Source of the DNA: Methanobacteriota archaeon
Lineage (GTDB): Archaea > Thermoplasmatota > Thermoplasmata > Methanomassiliicoccales > UBA472
DNA length: 48,972 nucleotides
Direction of reading: 5' to 3'
Assembly (NCBI GenBank): GCA_021372335.1
Contig: JAJFUR010000050.1
Coordinates: forward strand, 1 to 48,972
Of this stretch, positions 41,721 through 48,972 are shown one piece after another. A program made the position numbers and the translations under genes. Under the pieces are notes generated by a model that was given only the letters and a program-made list of their open reading frames with translations, did no database searches and was not told the origin of the DNA. Every line of letters starts with the position of its first letter. Within the stretch, counting starts at the first letter, position 1.

Positions 41721-43130
41721 ATGATGGACAATGGTAAAAACTTCCTAACTATAAGCGACCTTATCGTCAACTTCTACACCAAGGCTGGTGTGGTCAAAGT
41801 CATCGATGGCGTGGACCTGAAGATCAATCACGGTGAGACCTTGGGGCTGGTAGGAGAGAGCGGATGTGGAAAAAGCGTCACGGCCTACAGCATTATGCGC
41901 TTAATCCCATCCCCACCTGGCAAAATTGAACACGGAATGATTCTTATGGATCTTCCTGAGGAACTCTATGCGAAGCTTAGTACCATCGAGCAAGAGAAGA
42001 GAAAAGGCGCCAGTCCTGAAGAGATCAAAAAAAAGAGGGAGGAACTTGCACCGGAACTCAGGAAGTATGACATTCTTATGAGATCACAATACGCAATGCG
42101 GAAGATTCGCGGAAAACAAATATCGATGATCTTCCAAGAACCGATGTCGGCTCTCAATCCAGTGTTCACGATTGGCTTCCAGATAACCGAGATATTATAT
42201 CTTCATGAAATGCCCGACTTGATCAAAGGCACCTTGCGCCGATTGGAGGAATCGCGCAATGATGCGACCGGACTTCCTGATGGACAACAGACCGAGAGTG
42301 AGGAAATGAAGTGTTCTAGTTGTGGATCAACCCTAAACGGTTCGAGCCATCGTTGTCCATATTGTGGAGTTGATTGTAATCGTTCGAAAAAGAATGGATT
42401 GACCATCTGGAACATCAAGCGCAAGGAAAAAGCATTGAAAAGGATGCTGAAGGACCAGGACAACATTGTCTTGACTATAATGAATAAGGTTCCTTTTATA
42501 AATTCATATAAAAAGGATCTGGAAGGGGAGGCCATGGGCAGAGCCATTCGCATGCTCAGGCTGGTCCGTATACCAGACCCAGGCAGCATAGTGAAGAACT
42601 ATCCACATGAGCTTTCCGGAGGGATGCAACAGAGGGTAATGATCGCCATGGCCTTGGCATGCAAGCCTAAATTACTGATCGCCGATGAACCGACTACTGC
42701 CCTGGATGTCACTATTCAAGCCCAGATCTTGAAGCTCATGAGGGAACTCCAAGAGGAAATGGGCACGACCATCCTATTGATCACTCATAATCTGGGGGTT
42801 GTAGCGGAAGTATGCGAACGCATCGGTGTGATGTATGCAGGTAATATAGTGGAAATAGGAAAAACGGACGATATTTTCGCTGAGCCCTTACACCCCTATA
42901 CGCAGGGGTTAATGCACTCGATCCCACGGATAACTGGCGCTTCTGACCGGTTAGACGTGATTACAGGCAGCGTTCCCAATCTATTGAATCCCCCTTCAGG
43001 TTGTCGTTTTCATCCGAGATGCCCGTTTTCTATGCCGATATGCAGTGAAATTAAACCAATCCTAGGGAATATTAGGGAGGACCATCAGGTAGCCTGCCAT
43101 CTGTATGGAATGGTGAAGAAGAATGAGTGA
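41721..43130 (+). CDS. Oligopeptide ABC transporter ATPase, DppD type, with a zinc-ribbon insert
   Basis: ABC ATPase of about 469 residues, longer than the usual 320-340. Walker A is GESGCGKS (about residue 44-51), the signature LSGGMQQR is near 298, and Walker [14 protein letters not shown] follows. The extra length sits between them: a charged helical hairpin (about 80-125) and a Cys-rich unit [19 protein letters not shown] from Cys198, plus another charged helix. The C-terminal oligopeptide motif [15 protein letters not shown] is present. GTG 41715, ATG 41721 and ATG 41724 are all possible starts. The 3' end overlaps DppF by eight bases. Confidence 0.92.
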   Translation: MMDNGKNFLTISDLIVNFYTKAGVVKVIDGVDLKINHGETLGLVGESGCGKSVTAYSIMRLIPSPPGKIEHGMILMDLPEELYAKLSTIEQEKRKGASPEEIKKKREELAPELRKYDILMRSQYAMRKIRGKQISMIFQEPMSALNPVFTIGFQITEILYLHEMPDLIKGTLRRLEESRNDATGLPDGQQTESEEMKCSSCGSTLNGSSHRCPYCGVDCNRSKKNGLTIWNIKRKEKALKRMLKDQDNIVLTIMNKVPFINSYKKDLEGEAMGRAIRMLRLVRIPDPGSIVKNYPHELSGGMQQRVMIAMALACKPKLLIADEPTTALDVTIQAQILKLMRELQEEMGTTILLITHNLGVVAEVCERIGVMYAGNIVEIGKTDDIFAEPLHPYTQGLMHSIPRITGASDRLDVITGSVPNLLNPPSGCRFHPRCPFSMPICSEIKPILGNIREDHQVACHLYGMVKKNE

Positions 43131-44220
43131 TGACGTCTTGTTTGAGATCCGCCATCTGCAAAAATATTTTCCCATCAGAGGCGGCATCCTTGGTAGACGT
43201 TTAGGAAACGTCAAGGCAGTAGATAATATTAGTCTTAGCATATACAAAGGCGGTACCCTCGGAGTGGTAGGCGAAAGCGGTTGCGGGAAGACCACCACGG
43301 GTAGATGCATCTTAATGCTCACACCTCCTACTGATGGAAATATCTACTATCAAATGCCATGCGATGCGCGGAAGAGAATGTTGGAGCTAGAGGCTGAAGA
43401 GAAAACCCTCTTTGATAAAAACCCGAATGCAAAAAAAAAGAAAGACGGTATAATTCCGGAGCTCGAGGAGATCCGAGATTCGTATGCCCTGAACAGAAAA
43501 AGTGTAGATGAGCTTCGGCATCTTCGGAAGAATATGCAGATTGTTTTTCAAGATCCCTATTCATCATTGAATCCGCGCATGCTCGTCAAGGACATAATCG
43601 CCGAGCCTATGAAGATTCACGGTATATCTGGGAACAAGAGCAACATCACGGGGAGGGTAAAGGAACTAATGGAAAGGGTGGGGCTTTCTCCAGAGCACAT
43701 TTACCGTTACCCACATGAGTTCAGTGGAGGGCAAAGGCAGAGGATTGGAGTGGCGAAGGCCTTAGCCCTCAACCCAAGCTTCATTGTATTGGATGAACCT
43801 ACCTCGGCCCTCGATGTATCTGTACAATCGCAAATACTCAACCTATTGAATGATTTACAGAGGGAATTGGACCTCACCTATATGTTCATCTCCCATGACC
43901 TGTCGACCATCAAATACATGTGCGATTCCATTTGCATCATGTACCTTGGCAAGATCGTTGAAATGGGAACCAAGGATGCAGTATTTAGCAAGCCTTTGCA
44001 TCCCTATACAGAGGCTCTATTGAACTCTATTCCCGTTCCTGATCCTAAGCTCAAAAGGAAAAGGGTGCCTTTAAGTGGTGACATACCATCCCCCGCCAAT
44101 CCGCCCCATGGCTGCCGGTTCCACACGCGCTGCCGGTACCGCGAGGCCATCTGCGAGGAGGTCGAGCCCCAGCTCGAGGACAAGGGCAACGGGCACATGG
44201 TCGCCTGCCACTTCCGCTGA
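43123..44220 (+). CDS. Oligopeptide ABC transporter ATPase, DppF type, mosaic gene
   Basis: A 365-residue ABC ATPase: Walker A GESGCGKT near residue 50, Q-loop NMQIVFQDPYSSLNPR, signature FSGGQRQR near 200, Walker B FIVLDEPTSALDV, and the C-terminal NPPHGCRFHTRC domain. A charged helical insert (about 75-125) lies after Walker A, as in its partner. The DNA is a mosaic: 40 of the last 42 sense codons (44092-44217) end in G or C, against 23 of the 51 codons before them. The switch sits in the conserved PSPANPP segment, as expected for homologous recombination with a resident dppF. Confidence 0.93.
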   Translation: MSDDVLFEIRHLQKYFPIRGGILGRRLGNVKAVDNISLSIYKGGTLGVVGESGCGKTTTGRCILMLTPPTDGNIYYQMPCDARKRMLELEAEEKTLFDKNPNAKKKKDGIIPELEEIRDSYALNRKSVDELRHLRKNMQIVFQDPYSSLNPRMLVKDIIAEPMKIHGISGNKSNITGRVKELMERVGLSPEHIYRYPHEFSGGQRQRIGVAKALALNPSFIVLDEPTSALDVSVQSQILNLLNDLQRELDLTYMFISHDLSTIKYMCDSICIMYLGKIVEMGTKDAVFSKPLHPYTEALLNSIPVPDPKLKRKRVPLSGDIPSPANPPHGCRFHTRCRYREAICEEVEPQLEDKGNGHMVACHFR

Positions 44221-44226
44221 GGGACC

Positions 44227-44571
44227 ATGGCGAGCAAGCGCCGGCTCCTTGTAGATACCTCCAAACAGCAGGGGGAATTGCAGGGAGGAGGGGCCGAGGA
44301 GGAGGTTGAGGACCGCAGGACCGATCGGGACATCATGATCGAGGGCACCTGGCGGGAGTGGTTCCTTCTCGTCTTCCTAAAATACTGCTACGTCGTCGCT
44401 CTCCTATTCATCGCCTGCATGGTGCCGCTGGAGATCGTGCGCGTGATCGACGGCAGCATTGGCATCGCCCTGGCATTCGTTGCCATTCTCATCATCGTCC
44501 CCCTGGGCGCGGTCGCCTATCTCCGTCTCTGGGGGAACGAGGGGCGATTGGGCAGGAGCGGCCCCGTTTAG
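44227..44571 (+). CDS. Small two-helix membrane protein behind dppF
   Basis: Unrecognised 114-residue protein with a charged N-terminal region (about 1-45, many Glu, Asp and Arg) and two hydrophobic helices (about 48-70 and 78-99), ending in a short basic tail. It starts 6 bp after dppF and has host-like GC-rich codons, so it probably belonged to the resident transporter operon. Ends in TAG. Confidence 0.65.
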   Translation: MASKRRLLVDTSKQQGELQGGGAEEEVEDRRTDRDIMIEGTWREWFLLVFLKYCYVVALLFIACMVPLEIVRVIDGSIGIALAFVAILIIVPLGAVAYLRLWGNEGRLGRSGPV

Positions 44572-44594
44572 CCCGGCTCTAAAGTAAACTCAGT

Positions 44595-44604
44595 TAATTT
44601 ATAC
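44595..44604 (+). promoter_or_regulatory. TATA box of the 127-residue protein gene
   Basis: TAATTTATAC in the 66-bp gap, about 34-43 bp before the TTG start at 44638. Confidence 0.5.
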
Positions 44605-44637
44605 GTCGACTTCGATTCGCCTCCGGGGGAGGCACGC

Positions 44638-45021
44638 TTGACGGTCGTGACGATGGACGACGTGGTGAAGGCCCTGGGCAACACCATGGGCAAACGGGGG
44701 ATGTCCCGCGAGGACCAGGAGAAGCTCGCGGAGTGGATCCTCTCGTTCTTCGGCTACACCGACGAGGTCATCGACAACAAGCTCACCTCAGAGGACCGCG
44801 ACGTGTTCTACTGGCTGGAGGAAGAGGGCTTCCTGACCACCACCCAGGAGGAGGTCCACCTGAAGAAGGGGAAGCTCTGGCGCATCCACTACTGGATCCT
44901 CAAGAAGGACCAGATCCTGAGGATGGCGCACCAGGCCGAGGAGGGCGCCGGCGGGCCCGAGGACCCGTCCACCGTGTACAACAACATGAACGACGAGATG
45001 TGGAAGGCCAGGGAACGCTAG
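44638..45021 (+). CDS. Conserved archaeal protein (DUF6015-like)
   Basis: A 127-residue soluble, acidic, helical protein. The core DQEKLAEWILSFFGYTDEVIDN and DVFYWLEEEGFLTTTQEEV, then WRIHYWILKKDQILRMAH, resembles a winged-helix-like unit. I associate it with DUF6015 from Thermoplasmata, from memory only. TTG 44638 is used because GGGGAGG lies 6 nt upstream; ATG 44653 is the alternative. Own TATA box; the protease gene behind it also has its own. Confidence 0.6.
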   Translation: MTVVTMDDVVKALGNTMGKRGMSREDQEKLAEWILSFFGYTDEVIDNKLTSEDRDVFYWLEEEGFLTTTQEEVHLKKGKLWRIHYWILKKDQILRMAHQAEEGAGGPEDPSTVYNNMNDEMWKARER

Positions 45022-45022
45022 G

Positions 45023-45032
45023 TATTTTATAC
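45023..45032 (+). promoter_or_regulatory. TATA box of the site-2 protease gene
   Basis: TATTTTATAC, 24-33 bp before ATG 45056, so the transcript should be leaderless. Confidence 0.6.
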
Positions 45033-45055
45033 ACAGCCCCCTTTCCTGCCCCTAG

Positions 45056-46666
45056 ATGTACGAATCCCTACTTCTGGTCCTGCTGGCCATCTGTGCGTTC
45101 GTCCTCATCGTGCGCACGGCCGACCGCAAAGGCTGGATCAGGAGGTATGGAATGAAGGCCTACGGTCCCTTCCTCATGTGGAGCACCCGGAGGGGGAAGG
45201 GGGCGCTGGACCTCCTCGCACGGCCCAAGAGGCTTTGGCGCGCCTACGGGGCGGTGGCGAAATGGGTGTGCGCCATCGTCATGGTCCTGATGATGGCCCT
45301 GCTGCTCTGGGAGGCCACCCTGGTGGACCAGATCCCGGCGGAGAGCGCCCCCGGCCTGGAGCTGATGCTCGGGATCCCCGGGGTGAACCCGATCATTCCG
45401 CTATGGTATGGCATTCTGGGCCTGATCGTGGCGATCGTGATCCACGAGGGGGCGCACGGCATCCTCACCAGGGTGGGGAACATGGAGGTGAGGTCGATGG
45501 GCCTCATCTTCCTGCTCGTCCCCCTGGGGGCGTTTGTGGAGCCCGACGAGGAGGCGCTCGTGAAGGCCGACAAGCGCCGCCGCATGAGCGTCTATGCCGT
45601 GGGGCCGGCCACCAACATCATCGTCGGGCTGGTGTGCGCGCTCCTCCTCTCGTCGATGCTCATAGGGTCCGTAGAGCCGGTCAGGGAGAGCCCCATAGTC
45701 ATCAGCCTGGCCGATGACGGCCCTGCCGATCGGGCCGGGCTGCGCTTCGGGGCCCAGATCGTTCAGTTAAACGGGACGGAAATCCTCACCTACGAGGAAT
45801 TCCAATCCTTCCCGGGGCCGGACCCAGGGACGAACATCACCATTTCCTATTACTACAATGGCGAACTCCGGACGACCGAGGTGACGGCAGGGGTGATGCT
45901 CACCTCGGTGTCGAGCGATTATCCTGCGGCCAAGGCGGGGCTCAGGGCCGGGATGCTCCTCCATTCGGTGAACGGCACCGTCATCAGGAACGATGCCGAC
46001 CTGAAGGAGGTCCTGAGGAACACGGTCGGCGGGCAGACCATCCCGGTCACCGTCCTTGTGTATGACAAGGCGGTGGGGACGTACGTGCCCGAGCCGACGG
46101 TGCGCAACGTCACCCTGATGAGCCGTCTGGCCTATTACCAGGAGGTCAGCCCGGGCTCCATCGGCGAGGACTTCGAGGACTATGGGTTCATGGGGATCAA
46201 CTCCGCCTACATGGGGGCGGGGGTCAACTCCCCCGAGATCATACTGGACCGCATCGCGCCCCCGATCGGGGAGGTGGACGACTTCGGTTCGTTCGTCTCG
46301 GCCTCCCTGGGCTACATCGCGCTCCCGTTCTACGGCCTGGCCCCACTGACGGGCAGCATCACCGAGCTCTTCGAGCCTCAGGGGGCCTGGGGCGCCCTTC
46401 CGGACAGCGCGTTCTGGGTCCTGGTGAACAGCCTCTATTGGATATTCTGGATAAACATAATGGTGGGCATGACCAACGTGCTGCCGGCGGTTCCCCTGGA
46501 CGGCGGGTACCTCTTCCGCGACGGGCTCGATGCGTTGGTGCAAAAGGTCAGAAAGGGCGCGAGCGAACAGGAGCGCATGCGGTCCGTGGCAACGATCACC
46601 AACGCCCTCAGCATATTCGTCCTCTTCCTGATCCTATGGCAGCTCATCGGCCCGCGGCTGGGATGA
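45056..46666 (+). CDS. Site-2 (M50) membrane protease with two PDZ domains
   Basis: Intramembrane zinc metalloprotease of 536 residues. The active-site helix holds H-E-x-x-H at residues 130-134 (VIHEGAHGILTRVG), and the third ligand lies in NVLPAVPLDGGYLFRDG near the C-terminus. Between them are two PDZ domains (DDGPADRAGLRFGAQIVQLNG-like unit about 215-285, and SDYPAAKAGLRAGMLLHSVN about 285-360). About six to seven membrane helices. Such enzymes release membrane-bound regulators; no target is evident nearby. Its stop abuts the next, convergent gene in a shared TGATCA (46664-46669). Confidence 0.9.
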   Translation: MYESLLLVLLAICAFVLIVRTADRKGWIRRYGMKAYGPFLMWSTRRGKGALDLLARPKRLWRAYGAVAKWVCAIVMVLMMALLLWEATLVDQIPAESAPGLELMLGIPGVNPIIPLWYGILGLIVAIVIHEGAHGILTRVGNMEVRSMGLIFLLVPLGAFVEPDEEALVKADKRRRMSVYAVGPATNIIVGLVCALLLSSMLIGSVEPVRESPIVISLADDGPADRAGLRFGAQIVQLNGTEILTYEEFQSFPGPDPGTNITISYYYNGELRTTEVTAGVMLTSVSSDYPAAKAGLRAGMLLHSVNGTVIRNDADLKEVLRNTVGGQTIPVTVLVYDKAVGTYVPEPTVRNVTLMSRLAYYQEVSPGSIGEDFEDYGFMGINSAYMGAGVNSPEIILDRIAPPIGEVDDFGSFVSASLGYIALPFYGLAPLTGSITELFEPQGAWGALPDSAFWVLVNSLYWIFWINIMVGMTNVLPAVPLDGGYLFRDGLDALVQKVRKGASEQERMRSVATITNALSIFVLFLILWQLIGPRLG

Positions 46667-46945
46667 TCATTCCCGGCAGACGAAGGAGATCATAGCCACG
46701 CCCTTATTGATGTGATTGCACTCCGGGCAGAGGGCGTAGTCCAGGGAACGGAGGCTCTGATAGGGGTCGTACACCCGCCCGCATTCCCGGCACTTCAAAA
46801 GGACCAGGAACAGCGGTTTGAACCCGGCGCACTCGGTCACCCGGCTCCCATCGAAGGACGTGCAATTGCGCACCGAGCAGTTGTCGCACAGGCTCCTCCG
46901 CCTGATCTCGACGAACCGATGCTCCGACACCTGTATGCGCACCAT
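46667..46945 (-). CDS. Small cysteine-rich metal-binding protein
   Basis: A 92-residue protein with two four-Cys sites: Cys20, Cys23, Cys28, Cys39 (C-x2-C-x4-C-x10-C) and a rubredoxin-like ribbon Cys52, Cys55, Cys73, Cys76; Cys90 is extra. The first spacing could hold Fe-S or zinc. It is in the same direction as, and 101 bp behind, the anaerobic ribonucleotide reductase gene, but a terminator-like sequence separates them. Function unknown. The start is ATG 46945. Confidence 0.7.
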   Translation of the reverse strand: MVRIQVSEHRFVEIRRRSLCDNCSVRNCTSFDGSRVTECAGFKPLFLVLLKCRECGRVYDPYQSLRSLDYALCPECNHINKGVAMISFVCRE

Positions 46946-47002
46946 ACACGTCCCTTCCTTACTTTCATGTTATGGTTACATAAAGGTTTGGAGCGCTGCC
47001 CC

Positions 47003-47045
47003 GTAAATAAAAAAAGAAAGGGAGGGGGCGGGGCTTCGCCGACCG
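47003..47045 (-). terminator. Terminator of the anaerobic ribonucleotide reductase gene
   Basis: On the minus strand, directly after the stop at 47047, a GC-rich inverted stretch (GGCG...CGCC around 47028-47041) is followed by CCTTTCTTTTTTTATTTAC. Pyrimidine/T-rich tails of this type end archaeal transcripts. Confidence 0.5.
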
Positions 47046-47046
47046 C

Positions 47047-48972
47047 TCAAATGATGTTCTTGGTCCGCTCCTTGAGCTCCCCCAGCTTCCCCTTGTTCCA
47101 TCCGGAGGTCTTGGAGAAGAATCCGGTGACCCGGGTGATCCCCTCCACGTCCGGGGAGTGGCAGTAGACGCAGGTATCGGAAAGGCCGCGCGCGGTCTTC
47201 CCGCAGCTCAGGCAGGAGGTGAACTCCGGGCTGAAGGCTATCTGCGCGTTCTGCGTGTTCTGGAAGGTCTTGATGACGAAGGCCGCCAGGTTCTCCGCCG
47301 GGGGCTTGTGCTCTCCAAGCCAGACGTGGGTGAGGGCTCCCGCCTCCACCAAGGGGTGGAACAGTCCCTCCGTCTTCACCCGCTCGATGGCGCTTATCTG
47401 CGCCCCCACGTTCAGGTAGGTGGAGTTGGTGTAATAGATCTCCCCGGTGCCCTTGTTCCCGCGGATGACCGTCGGGGCCTGGAGCGGGTAGTACTTCATG
47501 TCCAGCTTGGCGAAGCGGTAGGCGGTGCTTTCGGCAGGCGTCTGCTCCAGAGGCATCCTGATGCCATACTTGCTCCCCAGCTCGTCGGCGCACTTCTTCA
47601 TGACCGAGATGACCTTGAGACCGAACTTGGTGGCATCCTTGCTCTCGTGCATCTGCTCTCCGGTATGGTACTGCACCAGCTCGTTCAGCCCGACCATCCC
47701 GACGAGGAAGGACGCCTTGTTGAAGCGGTAGTACGGTTCGCCGTCCAGGTTCATGGTCAGGAGCGCCAGGGGACCGAACTTGCCCATGCCTAGCAGCTTG
47801 CCGATGAATTCGCGCTTCTGCAGGTGGGCCTGGGCCACCATGTCGACGCGGTCCTCCAGCAGCTGGAAGAGCTTCGCGTCGTCCTGGTGGGCCTCGTAGG
47901 CGATGCGCGGAAGGTTGATGGTCACGTTCTGCATGGCCGAGTACCTCATCTTCCAGGGCGTCTTCGCGTCGTTGAGGTCCTGGTCGTCCAGCTTGAAGGT
48001 CAGCCGGCAGCACTCGGAGATCTTCGCGGTCCCGCCGCGATCGAAGACAAAGTAGGTGTTCCCCTTCTCCGTGGCCGTCTGGCAGATCTTGTGCAGGAAC
48101 TCCTCGTGCCCATCGGTCTTGAAGAACTTCTCCGTCATGTGCACGTTCGGTTTCGGGAAGAAGAACGGCCGGCCCATCGCATCCCCCTCAAGGTAGACGT
48201 CGAACAGGGCGTTCACGAACCGCTGGCTCTCCTCAGCATAATCCCCATAGACCTTTCCGGTGAACTGCCCCCTGGGCCCGATGGCCTCCACGTTCTGGAA
48301 ATGGTCGGGCACCTCCCAATAAAGGTTCAGGTCGCTGAAGATGGACTGCCCTCCGCGGGCCACCGCCTGCTGGGCGAACTCGAAGATCAATATCTGTGCC
48401 AGCTGCTTCATCCGGGCATCGTCCACATTGGTAAGGTACGGCGCCAGGAACAGGTTAAAAGCGTCCCAGCCAATGGCACCGGCGAAGTTCCCCTGGAGTG
48501 CGGCGGAGAACTTGACCACCTGCTCGATGAGCACCTCGGGATGCTTGGCGGGCTTGGCTATGGAGATGGCGTTGGGAAGGTTGAGGCCGAACTTCTTCAC
48601 ATACTCTATGGACTGCCCGCTGCAGTAGGGGCGGTCGACCATGCCGAGGTCGTGCAGGTGGATGTCCCCCCGCATATGCGCGTCGGCGAGGTCCTGGCTG
48701 AATACCTCCAATAGGGCGAACTCCTTCTTGATATGTTCCGCGAGGGTCAGGTTGGTGGCCTCCGGCCCGTGGGGGACGTTCGCATTCTCCTTGTTCGGGC
48801 TCATTATGATCTGGCGAGCGTCATAGAGCGGAACGCCGAGGCGGGTATGCTGCCTGCGGATCTTGGACAGGCCGTACTCGACTAGCTTGGCGTTGGTGAG
48901 TTCCCTTATCAGCGGAGCGGTGATGACGTCGAGCTGCAGCTCGCCGATCATCTTCTCCACCTCCCTGGCGAC
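47047..48972 (-). CDS. nrdD: Anaerobic (class III) ribonucleoside-triphosphate reductase, N-terminus outside the window
   Basis: Makes deoxynucleotides with a glycyl radical, so the host can live without oxygen. At least 641 residues are visible and the frame is still open at the window edge; the usual N-terminal ATP-cone is missing. Landmarks are HMRGDIHLHDLGMVDRPYCSG, the active-site Cys pair in ECCRLTF, QNVTINLPRIAYEAH, and the C-terminal zinc site CLSCGKTARGLSDTCVYC. The glycyl-radical loop is RVTGFF (Gly near 47122-47124) with Phe where Tyr is common. The activase NrdG is not in the window. Confidence 0.95.
   Translation of the reverse strand, partial: VAREVEKMIGELQLDVITAPLIRELTNAKLVEYGLSKIRRQHTRLGVPLYDARQIIMSPNKENANVPHGPEATNLTLAEHIKKEFALLEVFSQDLADAHMRGDIHLHDLGMVDRPYCSGQSIEYVKKFGLNLPNAISIAKPAKHPEVLIEQVVKFSAALQGNFAGAIGWDAFNLFLAPYLTNVDDARMKQLAQILIFEFAQQAVARGGQSIFSDLNLYWEVPDHFQNVEAIGPRGQFTGKVYGDYAEESQRFVNALFDVYLEGDAMGRPFFFPKPNVHMTEKFFKTDGHEEFLHKICQTATEKGNTYFVFDRGGTAKISECCRLTFKLDDQDLNDAKTPWKMRYSAMQNVTINLPRIAYEAHQDDAKLFQLLEDRVDMVAQAHLQKREFIGKLLGMGKFGPLALLTMNLDGEPYYRFNKASFLVGMVGLNELVQYHTGEQMHESKDATKFGLKVISVMKKCADELGSKYGIRMPLEQTPAESTAYRFAKLDMKYYPLQAPTVIRGNKGTGEIYYTNSTYLNVGAQISAIERVKTEGLFHPLVEAGALTHVWLGEHKPPAENLAAFVIKTFQNTQNAQIAFSPEFTSCLSCGKTARGLSDTCVYCHSPDVEGITRVTGFFSKTSGWNKGKLGELKERTKNII

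Overview
The window is archaeal and GC-rich. It carries Rpo7, Spt4, S24e, S27ae, S19e, L31e, L39e, aIF6, FEN-1, archaeal SAM synthetase, GTP-dependent dephospho-CoA kinase, AcnX-type phosphomevalonate dehydratase and MptE, with TATA boxes 20-30 nt ahead of many starts. Taken together (a DUF835 domain, many zinc-ribbon membrane proteins, a proton pyrophosphatase, class III ribonucleotide reductase) this suggests an anaerobic member of the Thermoplasmatota, possibly related to Methanomassiliicoccales. That placement is inference; no 16S rRNA or methanogenesis marker is present.

Layout. 0-2.6 kb: end of a KaiC-like ATPase, then a K+-independent H+-pyrophosphatase. 2.6-4.0 kb: a decayed IS110/IS1111-type element whose transposase is broken by a 36-bp duplication around a small AT-rich palindromic insert. 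4.0-6.0 kb: rpo7-spt4-dephospho-CoA kinase-rps24e-rps27ae and tRNA-Arg(CCG). 6.0-8.0 kb: both phosphomevalonate dehydratase subunits, the small one fused to a Nudix domain. 8.0-12.1 kb: an IleRS with an unusual C-terminal HhH/zinc-ribbon/DUF835 extension. 12.2-17.7 kb: housekeeping genes (FEN-1, TRAM protein, ribulose-phosphate epimerase, UspA, MFS, RNase Z). 17.8-20.3 kb: an HTH-CBS regulator divergent from SAM synthetase, with a palindromic operator between them. 20.6-23.7 kb: a second MFS protein and a glutamate-synthase-like flavoprotein. 23.9-28.1 kb: an operon of a helical protein, an SPFH/zinc-ribbon protein and three zinc-ribbon proteins, two of them membrane-anchored; this is the best candidate here for an uncharacterised system. 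28.3-31.7 kb: LeuRS and UbiX. 31.9-33.8 kb: rps19e-PDCD5-rpl39e-rpl31e-eif6. 33.8-37.5 kb: MBL-fold protein, a zinc-ribbon/disordered/membrane protein, DUF373 and MptE. 37.6-44.2 kb: an AT-rich oligopeptide ABC transporter operon whose last gene switches abruptly to host-like codon use. 44.2-49 kb: small proteins, a site-2 protease with PDZ domains, and a class III ribonucleotide reductase running off the window.

Links between genes. Phosphomevalonate dehydratase (6.0-8.0 kb) and UbiX (31.2 kb) both serve the archaeal mevalonate route, since UbiX makes the prenyl-FMN used by the UbiD-like decarboxylase of that route. The HTH-CBS regulator next to SAM synthetase suggests feedback control by an adenosyl ligand. 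Convergent genes are packed tightly: three pairs abut with the two stop codons forming TGATCA, and one pair overlaps by the hexamer CTATAG.
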